NCBI GenBank assembly: GCA_903873955.1
Contig: CAIQQL010000152.1
Coordinates: 1-31,454, forward strand
Source of the DNA: an uncultured archaeon
GTDB taxonomy: Archaea > Nanobdellota > Nanobdellia > Pacearchaeales > GW2011-AR1
Length of the DNA stretch: 31,454 bases
Direction: 5' to 3'
Shown here: positions 15,003 to 23,900 of the stretch, one piece after another
Layout: each line of letters starts with the position of its first letter
Position numbering within the stretch: position 1 is the first letter of the stretch
Notes under the pieces: model-generated
The model's input: only the letters and a program-made list of their open reading frames with translations
Told to the model about the DNA's origin: nothing
The model's database searches: none
Position numbers and translations under genes: made by a program

Positions 15003-15794
15003 ATGGAAGGAAAAAGAGTCAAGCAAGTACAACAAAAGATCCTGGACTGGTACAAAAAGAATAAAAGAGAACTGCCTTGGAGGAATACAACAGACCCTTA
15101 TCAGATTCTCATCTCAGAGGTGATGCTACAGCAAACTCAAGTTGATCGTGTCATACCCTATTATTTAAGATTTTTAAAGAAGTATCCAAAAATCCAGGAC
15201 TTGGCAAAGTCTGAAAAGAAGGGTCTCCTTTCCTTATGGTCAGGCTTAGGATATAATAGCCGAGCCCTAAGGTTGAAAACGTTTGCAGAAGTGATAGTGC
15301 ATAAAGGATCATCTTTTCCAGAAACCTATGAAGAACTGATAGATTCACCAGGAATAGGGCCGTACACAGCAAATGCAATTCTGGCGTTCGCATATAATAA
15401 AGAGGTTCCAGTCATAGACACAAATATTCGCAGGGTATTGATACATGAGTTGAATCTCGATGAAAACATCTCTTCAAAAAAACTTGAAAAAATCGCGATG
15501 CAAATGGTCCCTAAGGGAAAATCACGTATTTGGCATAATGCCATTATGGATTATGGAGCATTATACGTTACTGCCAAAAAAACAGGGATTGGGCCGATTT
15601 CCAAACAGTCGATGTTTAAAGGCTCAACCAGAAGCATACGGGGAAAAATACTCAGGCATCTCCTCCAAAACAAGTCCGAGAGCATCAGTGCTCTAAAAAA
15701 ATTGTACCCCCATCAAGAATTTGATGTGATTATCAATAAAATGCTCAAAGAAAGATTGATTATCAAACAAGAAGAAAAGATTTTTCTTGAATAG
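15003..15794 (+). CDS. mutY: MutY-like adenine DNA glycosylase lacking the Fe-S cluster
   Basis: 263 residues, shorter than the roughly 350 of bacterial MutY. The helix-hairpin-helix glycosylase fold is clear. Catalytic Glu is in SEVMLQQTQV, HhH is SPGIGPYTANAILAFA, and catalytic Asp is in VIDTNIRRV. After DYGALYVTAKK the sequence continues TGIGPISKQSMF, where the four cluster cysteines normally occur. The protein contains no cysteine at all. A winged-helix-like tail (SIRGKILRHLL to KIFLE) replaces the NUDIX-like oxoG-recognition domain and resembles the tail of actinobacterial MutY. By family it removes adenine from A:8-oxoG pairs. A thymine or other mismatch activity cannot be excluded because the Tyr in GPYTA also occurs in T:G glycosylases. 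GGTGA lies 9 nt before the ATG. Confidence 0.88.
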   Translation: MEGKRVKQVQQKILDWYKKNKRELPWRNTTDPYQILISEVMLQQTQVDRVIPYYLRFLKKYPKIQDLAKSEKKGLLSLWSGLGYNSRALRLKTFAEVIVHKGSSFPETYEELIDSPGIGPYTANAILAFAYNKEVPVIDTNIRRVLIHELNLDENISSKKLEKIAMQMVPKGKSRIWHNAIMDYGALYVTAKKTGIGPISKQSMFKGSTRSIRGKILRHLLQNKSESISALKKLYPHQEFDVIINKMLKERLIIKQEEKIFLE

Positions 15795-16057
15795 TCTCGG
15801 ATAAGGCAAATTTGTAAAAAAGAAAGTTCGTATAAGGATAATTAAGCGCCCTTTTAACGTCGGTATTTTGTATATGTCGCGCGCACTTCGGCGCTTCGCG
15901 CCTCATTTACTATTGTGGCTATTTTTTCGTAGTTCATATGCGCCAAAAAATTAACGCGAACTCTCCCTGAAGAAAAATAATCGTCGAGAGTCTTACCGAG
16001 AAGGAGATTTCAACTCTCACAGGATATATTTTTATACTGAAAGAGGTTTTAAAGAAG
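15795..16057. other. Intergenic region with GC-rich hairpin and promoter of the 16058 gene
   Basis: A GC-rich patch at 15877-15902 contains a perfect GGCGC-TTC-GCGCC hairpin (15890-15902) in otherwise AT-rich sequence. Downstream, CTCTC (15961-15965) can pair with GAGAG (15986-15990). A TATA-like TATATTTTTATA (16024-16035) sits about 27 nt before the next ATG. No gene is seen. Confidence 0.4.
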
Positions 16058-16705
16058 ATGCCGAGATCAACTGCAAAGATTATCCTATCCCGAATTACCG
16101 GATTTATATTTTTCTTAATCTTGCTTGCTATTGCAAACATGCTTATTGGAAGTGTTCATAATGAGACCTACCGCAGCATCATTTTCTTCTTCAATGAAAG
16201 TCTTCTATTACTTTTGATCCTTATGCTTCTAGGGATGGTTAATGACATTTTCTGGAATATGAATTTTCCATTTAATATTATCGCCCCAATAACAAGTGCA
16301 GTACTCAGTTTCTGTGTTTTAACGTTTATGTATGCGCTGTGGATATTTTTAGACCAATACATCCAATCAGGGATGACAATTCCAATCGGCCTCTTGAAGA
16401 TAGTGGTGTTTTTCATTGTGCTTCTTGCAGGATACCTCGCCATTCTCGTAAGAGGAGGCAAACCAAAGTCAGATTGGGAAGATAAATGGAAAGAAAGACG
16501 TCAAGCACGATGGCTAAGAGAAAAAGAAAGACTTCAAAGGAGATTGAATAGGATAGACCGGCACGTTAAAAATAAGGAAGAGGTCGACTGGGAAGATGTA
16601 GGAGAGGAGTTTAAACTGGCATTTTATAATCTTGGAAAAAGCATCAATAAATCCTTTGAAAACAACAAAAAGCCCAAAGAAAAGCGCAGGAAGAGACGAC
16701 AATAA
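16058..16705 (+). CDS. Four-helix membrane protein with long basic tail, paralogue of the 13490-14125 product
   Basis: 215 residues. Membrane segments are at about 9-30, 41-62, 71-95 and 108-131. A highly charged cytoplasmic tail of about 80 residues follows, rich in Arg/Lys/Trp/Glu (KWKERRQARWLREKERLQRR), likely helical or coiled coil, ending in a run of Lys/Arg. Helix and tail motifs align with the 13490 protein, although the tail is longer and more basic. The UppP gene begins 31 nt downstream on the same strand, so the two are probably co-transcribed and the protein may act in envelope lipid-carrier biology. That is inference; no function is recognised. The tail could bind nucleic acid or acidic lipid. 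Confidence 0.85.
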   Translation: MPRSTAKIILSRITGFIFFLILLAIANMLIGSVHNETYRSIIFFFNESLLLLLILMLLGMVNDIFWNMNFPFNIIAPITSAVLSFCVLTFMYALWIFLDQYIQSGMTIPIGLLKIVVFFIVLLAGYLAILVRGGKPKSDWEDKWKERRQARWLREKERLQRRLNRIDRHVKNKEEVDWEDVGEEFKLAFYNLGKSINKSFENNKKPKEKRRKRRQ

Positions 16706-16736
16706 CTTTTGATCATGCAACAAGTCCAATCCCTAT

Positions 16737-17522
16737 ATGAGTGAATTATTTTACCAGATATTCCTTGCAATTGTGCAGGGTATAGCAGAATGGTTCCCGA
16801 TTTCTAGCTCAGGGCATTTGGTGCTGGTGTCCCGTCTTCTGAATTATAACGCAAGTATCCCTTTGATTGTTGCACTTCATTTGGGATCATTACTTGGAGG
16901 CATTGTTTATTTCGTAAAGGATATAGGAAAGATTGCAAAAGATTTCTTCCATCTTAAATTTGAGGAAGAGCATGGAAGACTGGGGGTTCTGGTGATAATC
17001 GCAACAATTCCCGCTGCAGTGATCGGCATATTATTCAGGAAGTTCATAGAGACTGAAGTGTCGAACCTCTGGTTGCTGGCCCTGGGGTTCTTCATCACAA
17101 GCATCTTGCTGTTCATATCAAGTTCAGTGAACCTTAAACCAAGAAAAGAGATGAAGGGTAAAGAGGCAGTTATTATAGGCTGTGCTCAGGCGGTCGCAGC
17201 TCTTCTCAGAGGAGTTTCACGAACCGCTTCCACATTATGTTCAGGAATATTGCAGGGTATTGACGAAAAAAGCGCCGCCCGATTTTCATTATTGATGTCA
17301 ATCCCGGTTATTCTTGGTGCCACAATTCTTGAGGTCAGGAGTGTAAGTTTAGCAATGAATCTGTTGCTACCTGGGCTCATCTCAGCAGTCGTTGCTTTCC
17401 TTTGCATTCACCTTTTACTGAAGGTCATCTTGGTTTCGAGAAAGAACTTAAGATGGTTTGGCCTGTACCTGTTAATCATTGCGATAGCATTAAGCATTAC
17501 ACACCTAGCAGGCAAGATTTAA
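16737..17522 (+). CDS. uppP: BacA/UppP-family polyprenyl-diphosphate phosphatase
   Basis: 261 residues with about eight membrane segments, as expected for BacA. Motif 1 is QGIAEWFPISSSGHL (about 14-28), retaining the (E/Q)xxxE acid, the Ser triplet and the catalytic His. Motif 2 is RGVSRTAST (about 156-164), where the usual PGxSRSG has become RGVSRTA; the catalytic Ser-Arg pair is kept. The enzyme dephosphorylates polyprenyl diphosphate to recycle the lipid carrier. In an archaeon this more likely serves glycan or N-glycosylation carriers than peptidoglycan. It lies 31 nt after the four-helix membrane protein gene and converges with the ATP-cone gene. The Pro-to-Arg and Gly-to-Ala changes in motif 2 are notable. 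Confidence 0.93.
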   Translation: MSELFYQIFLAIVQGIAEWFPISSSGHLVLVSRLLNYNASIPLIVALHLGSLLGGIVYFVKDIGKIAKDFFHLKFEEEHGRLGVLVIIATIPAAVIGILFRKFIETEVSNLWLLALGFFITSILLFISSSVNLKPRKEMKGKEAVIIGCAQAVAALLRGVSRTASTLCSGILQGIDEKSAARFSLLMSIPVILGATILEVRSVSLAMNLLLPGLISAVVAFLCIHLLLKVILVSRKNLRWFGLYLLIIAIALSITHLAGKI

Positions 17523-17548
17523 TCAATATTCAAGAAAACAATATAGCT

Positions 17549-17830
17549 TTAGACTAGCTTGCCGCGGGCAAAATCGAATCTTCTCCAGGATTCGGCAACA
17601 GGACCTTCAAGAGCTTCAAGCTTGGCTAGCACGTCACTCCTTATATCACTACTTTTAACCGTCTCTAGGGATTTATATTTCAATATTAAAGGCGTGGAGA
17701 TGATTTTAACAAGATCATTTGTTCTTTTCTCATCAAGATGTATCTCTCTGCAAGATTTGATAATAGAATTCGTTAATTTGGAAGAATCAAAGTCCTCCAT
17801 AGAACCATCTGATTTTATGACCTTGGCCAT
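17549..17830 (-). CDS. Stand-alone ATP-cone domain protein
   Basis: 93 residues consisting of a single ATP-cone (PF03477-type) domain: VIKSDGSMEDFDSSKLTNSI at the N-terminus, the central Lys/Leu-rich helix, then SSDIRSDVLAKLEALEGPVA and a C-terminal SWRRFDFARGK. In ribonucleotide reductases and NrdR this domain binds ATP/dATP and controls oligomerisation. Here neither the NrdR zinc ribbon nor a reductase domain is fused, and no reductase gene is adjacent. It may be a nucleotide-sensing subunit acting in trans. A TATA-like TTTATATA lies about 35 nt upstream of the ATG. The stop is 26 nt from that of UppP, in convergent orientation. Confidence 0.9.
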   Translation of the reverse strand: MAKVIKSDGSMEDFDSSKLTNSIIKSCREIHLDEKRTNDLVKIISTPLILKYKSLETVKSSDIRSDVLAKLEALEGPVAESWRRFDFARGKLV

Positions 17831-17896
17831 CTCTTTTAGAATATAATAAAAGCGAGGAATTATATAAATGTTTCGGGCCTCTGTGGACTGAAGAAG

Positions 17897-17915
17897 AAAG
17901 GTCCAAATGACCTTT
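17897..17915 (-). terminator. Hairpin terminator of the giant surface-protein gene
   Basis: On the minus strand AAAGGTC pairs perfectly with GACCTTT across a five-base loop, beginning 6 nt after the TGA stop and followed by a pyrimidine tract (CTTCTTCTT). The seven-pair stem is clear. Termination function is inferred. Confidence 0.5.
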
Positions 17916-17921
17916 GAAAGC

Positions 17922-20900
17922 TCAATTTAGCTTGCGATGGAATTCATGTCTCGACAAATGTCGAAGAGGATGATGGGGGTGGGCCTGTTCTTTTCTCTTC
18001 TTTCTTCTCTTCGTTAAGAAGATAAAGAACCAGATCAAGAGCAAAGCGAGGATAAATCCGAGAAGATATCTGAAAAAAAGTTTATCGGCAACAGGGCTTG
18101 AAGCAGGCTGATAAGGGACAGCAGGAGCTTGTTGGGTTTGGTTTAGGGTAGGACCAGAAGAAGGACTTGGATGAGTGCTTGGCGGATTAATGACTGGAGA
18201 ACTTTGAGGAATCATCCCTCCATTGCAAGCTTGAGATAATACGGGCAGGTCGGCATTATAACAATACTCTAAAGTCTTTACGCAGGTTCTTGTCTGTATC
18301 CCATCAACGCAGGGTCCCCATGCAGTACAGGTGTAATTGGTAAGGCATCCCCCGCCAGAAGAGCCGCCTGATCCTCCTGAAGAGGAAGGAGTACTAGGAG
18401 AGGCTACGCCAGGTGTTCCCCAGATCGCAGAATGCCTAAGATTACTGATCTTGATAATCCCTGCGGTTTCCACACAAGAGATGCCCTGATGAGTTGAGCT
18501 TGATCCCAGGCAATCACTAAAGTTAATCTCATTTGGACTAGTGCAGCTCGTGCTTAAAGAGGATATAGAAGTAACTTCAGCATCCTTGATGCATAATCTT
18601 ACAAAATGGTTATCAACCATGTAAAGGGTTTTGTTATATTCCGCTTGCACTTGTCCAGAAAAGTTGACAAGAAGTGCGGATTCAGAGGAGTTTTCGATTA
18701 AGATAATCTCTACCTTGTTAAGGTCCAAGGAGCTTTGGTTGAAATCATGGGTAAATTCTACAAGCTTTTGGGAACCTTCGGTGAAAAGGACATCTTGGAC
18801 ACCACTGAAGGTCGTAAGGTTACCGCTTCCATTCACCGTGACTTGAAGTAGGGCTGGACCTGAGAAGTTGACATTGCTCTCGTTACCAATAAGAGTGTCA
18901 ATATAATCATGGACTCCGTCATTATCTTTGTCGCTCCAATCAGGAATGAAATCTCTTCCTGCAGGATTGTTCACATTTGATGCATTGTCCAGACAGGTCA
19001 CATTCCAGATATAGTCTCCCCAGGTAAGACCATGGAGAGTATAGGAGCAATCGGTGTCATTAAGACACAAGACGTCTGATGCTTTGACGTTACCGTCAAG
19101 AACAAGAGAGCAGTACATGGATGTGGCGATGTTATCCACTGCCTTCCAATTGAATTCAATCGTTGTATCATTCGTCCGCAAATGAGTGTCAGGAGAGATT
19201 AAAGTGACATTTGGAGGAGTAAGGTCCAAGGTAAATAACGTCGATACTGTTCGGGTGTTCAACGCATCATCTGCAGCGTAGAAAGTGAGGTTATAAATCC
19301 CATCAGCAATCCGAGATGCATTGACCAGATCATTCCAGGTAAAGAGTTGGCTTCCACTGTCTAAAATAGTAGAGTTACTCATGATCCTTGCAAGCGAATA
19401 ATTGGTATAATTCAAGGTGAAGTCCTGGACAACGGCTTCTAAGTTGAAAGAGTCATTGAAGTATGCCATGGACCTTGGAGGGGTAAGAAGTTGGATTGAA
19501 GGATTGATATTATCAAGAATAAAGGCGTAGCTTGTAGAAAAGACATTGCCCACATGATCAACGGCATTCATGTTGAACGTTACGGGATAGGTAACATTCC
19601 CTAATCCAGAGGAGTCCCAGATGGTGTCCCAGGAATCTTCAGGAGATAATGATCCTTCAACCAAGGTGTCTGTCGCATTAGTTATGGAATAATGTGTGGT
19701 TGATACGGAAGTAAGGCCATCGTATACAGAGGTAATGATATGCACTCTGTAACCAACCGCTTCCCCCTCAACAGGTGTGGTGATGGTGACTTGAGGAGGG
19801 AGCATATCAACAGTCAAGGTTCTCGTCTCAGTCCATGCGCTGTTTCCTGAGGCATCAGTGCAATTGATGTACCAGGAATGTACTTTGCTTTCAAGGTCTT
19901 CAGTAAACCTGGAACCATCAAACCGAGCCACAGAAAGTGGACCACTTGGAGGAGAGATGGTGAGTGTATCCACAAGAGCATAGCCTGCATATCCTGGAGC
20001 ATCACGATATAGACTACAATGCAAAAGAGAAGCATCCGTTGCCCTAAACTCAAAGACCACTCTTGAGGCGTTTGTTTCAAATCCTTCATCCGGAGAGATA
20101 ACATCAATACTTGGAGGGGTAGTGTCTGGAACAAAAGAGGATAAAACAACTAAAGTGAAGATACTGCTGTTCATATTGCCGAACGCATCACTGACGCTGA
20201 TATTCAGATAGTAGGTATCAGCTAAAAGGGCACTGCTATTGACAAGCAAACCGCCCTCGGCATCAATACTGAATCGGGAGTCGTTGACAAGATACTCTCC
20301 AATGCCTGAAGGATCAGTGGCACTGACAAGAGAGCTCAGGCTTTCATTGTCATAGCGAGTCAGGGGTGCAAAACTGGACGTGAACTGTGGCGGCGTCGTA
20401 TCTGGAGTCCCGCTAATACGGATGCTTCTGTTTGAGGCCCAAGAAGAATACCCTGAAGCGTCTGAAGCACGACAGTTCCAGGTATAATTGCCTAGTCCAA
20501 GATGAAGGTTCCAGGTAGCAGTATAACTCGATCCTTCAATATCAACCGTCTGGTTCAATGCAAAATAGGTATTATGATTATCAGTAAGATACAGGCTGAG
20601 ATTCGTTAGTTGCATATTTGATGCCGAGCAATTAAACGGAATATAAAGCTGGGTGGCGGTGTCATTGGCATATCCCTGTGCAGGACTATTCAAAGTCACC
20701 AGAGGAGGAAGAGTGCTGGTAGTGTCAAAGATGCTTACATTCCAGAACAAGCTGAGATTATTGATTGACATATCCGAGGTCATATTAGCATAAGCATAGA
20801 AAAGATACCTATTTCCTGCACTGCCCGTGGCATTGACTGAGAAAGTGACCAGCATAGATTCACTCGCTCCTAAAGAGATGGTCCTCGGGTTACTTTCATT

Positions 20901-23900
20901 GGTCCAGAAAGGAAGGGTACCTGGAATGGCGCTGATCAATCCTTTTGTAAACTGTGAAGCGGGCTCAGAACGATAATAAGAGAATATTGCTCCCTGTGGC
21001 CCAGAAGAATAGTTCACAAAATAAACATCGACATAAACATCATCAGAAATAAGATGTGCACAGAGGTCCTTGTTGAGGATAAACGTGCCGCACTGGCCAT
21101 TGCATGCTGCGTTCAGGAAAGTTCCAAAGGTTCCATGGGCCGCGCACGTTCCAAGCGCCCATTCGGTATCTTGAGGGCTTACTGCATTGTCTGCGCTGCT
21201 TTCAACGACACTGTTATAAAGAACCCCCGAACTCCCTCTCCTCAGACAGACCTGAGAGGTTATACAGTCTTCACTTGAGCTATTGATCTTGGTGAAGTAG
21301 ACACTTCCGACTGGGTCGAGACTGACATTGACCTCTCCGCAATCCGCATTTGTGCAGGAGACATTCAAGGTCACATTGAAGAATTGGTTCTTTGATACAT
21401 TGAGGTCTTGTAGAGGATACACAACTTCCAAAGAAAGATGAGGGACCGGTGCACGGACAATAGTCACATCCCAGGACGTAGACGTAGCAGAGATATCTGG
21501 ATCTTGTGTTGCATTAGCTTGTATGAAAAAGGAAAGCAGAGTGTCCGGGTCTCCTGTTGCATTGATCTCCCAGCTGACATTCTCGCACTGCCCAAGAGTC
21601 AGATTTTCTAAGGTAGAAGGATTAGAGGTCATGGTATAGAAAGGATTTCCTTCAGCCATAAGCAAGGTACCGTTTACATTAAGGGAGAGATTTGTTTCTC
21701 CGCAGTTTCTTACAGAACAACACACTCGGGCAGAAACATTGAACGTTTGATTTTGTATGATTTCAGATACTTGGTTCAAAGGAGCGATAGCCAAGACTGC
21801 GAGAGGTTCAATAGAAACATTCCATTTCCCGGTTTCATAATGATTTGCACCCAAGTCAGTCCAGTCAGCATAAGCAAAGAATGTATGGGTAGTGTCACCA
21901 TCACCCGTCGCTTGCACCCAGAACGTAAGCAGTTCTGACTGATTCTCAAGCAGAGAGAAGATAGCAGGATTTGCTGAGGCATTGGTCCAGAACGGTGTTG
22001 CACCTTCACTTGTTGAAATAAGGCCTTTGACTCCACCAAATCTCTTAAGGTAATAAGAGAAGCTGCCCCCATCATCTTGCCCCCAGCTGTTGAACTTGAG
22101 ATCATAATAGGAGTTGTCATCCAGCAAGTGTACACAGAAAGGCGTGGCAAGCATTTCATCAACAGTGTCTCCAAACCTACGCGGTGCTGCTACATTGCTC
22201 CAGGTACTAAACTCAGGATTGCTAGCGCAAGAACCTGCTGCCCACTCTGTTCCAGCCGGGCTAGACCCTCCAGATCCCGAAGAATCGGTGTCATAATCCG
22301 GTTCACTTTCCGAATAAGCATTATACAATCCTCTGGAATTTCCCCTAGTCAAGCAGACAGTCGGGCTTATGCAATTACAGGTTCCCTCGTCCTTGCAGGC
22401 AGGATAGGATGGATAGGAAGCATAAGTTAAATCGGGTCTGGTAAAGTTAACTGTATTTCCACTTGAATTAGTCCTGACATAACTAAATCCACCACCATCT
22501 CCATTAGAGGTCCAACTGGTCAGCTGAAGATCGAAAGTGGCGTTCTCAACATTCGAACGGACACAGAAAGAGGAGGCAAGCATAGCATCTAAATCCTGAC
22601 CAAATGAGTAAGGTGAGGCAATTTTTCCCCAGGCCCCAAACTGAGCAGGGTCCTCACAAGAACCGATTCTCCATTCAGTATCTGCTGGACCATCTCCTGA
22701 ATAGGAGCTTTGAGTGACGGGGTTATATAGTCCTCTTGAACTTCCACGGGTAATACAGACGTTAGAAGTTAAACAATCACAAGTTCCTTCAGCAAGACAA
22801 GTGCTGGAATTGAAAGATTTTTCAAAAGTGTAAACTCCGCTTCCATTATTACGTTCATAACTAAACCCTCCGCCCGAACCTCCAGAACCCCAATTTGTGA
22901 ACCGAAGGTCAATATAAGTGTCATCATCAAGCAAGTGCACACATAGAGGTGTTGCGTACATTGTTGTAAAGTCTCTAGAGAATGCTTGTGGAGAAGCTAT
23001 TGCATTCCAAGTCCCAAACGAGGTCGTAGGACTATCACAAGTCCCCCTTGCCCATGCTGTTCCAGCAGGGCTGTTACCTGAGGTGGACCTGCCATCAGAA
23101 TAGAATTCAGAATAAGCGTTAAATAAACCTCGAGTGCTTGAACGGGCAAGACAGACAGTAGGACTTATGCAATCGCACGTTCCAGCAGCGATACAACCAG
23201 GATAAATGCCGCCTTTTTCAAAGGTTACACTTCCAGAGTCATTGGTTCGGGTATATCCGAAGTCAGTACCTGAATTGACAGACCAGTTATTGATCCTGAC
23301 CGTATAAGACAGATTATCGCTGATCAAATGCATGCAGAAGGTTGCTGCTTTCATCTGGTCAATATTCCGATCAAATGCCCTAGGTCCAGCCACCGTATAC
23401 CATGAGCCCCAAGAAGGCTGAGGATTTGCACAGGTCCCTCTGACCCATTCAGATCCAAGAGGACTAATTGCATGAGTATCCCCGCCTATAGGTTGTTTTT
23501 CAGAATAGGCATTGTATAATCCTCGTTCTGTCCCACGGGAGATACAAAGGGTAGGAGTCAGGCAGTCACACTCTCCATTTTCTCTACAGGCAGGATATTG
23601 AGGATAGTTGCTCTTTCCAAAATAGGTTCCTAAGCTCGCTCCAGTAAAGTAAGGATTGGAAAGATTGAAGATTTCTGCATTGGATAAAGAGCACCCTTCA
23701 GTATCACAGGTACAATCATCAGAAGTCACCGCATGACCGACTCTATCAAAACTTGGACAATAATAATTTACCGATTCACCATTATCATGATATTTAGCAC
23801 AGGTCCCAGGACCATCAGAAGAGACATTGGAGAGGTCACAGACTTCACTGCTTTCGATATAAGAGTTATAATCATCACTGCAATAGCCACTGCTGTCATA

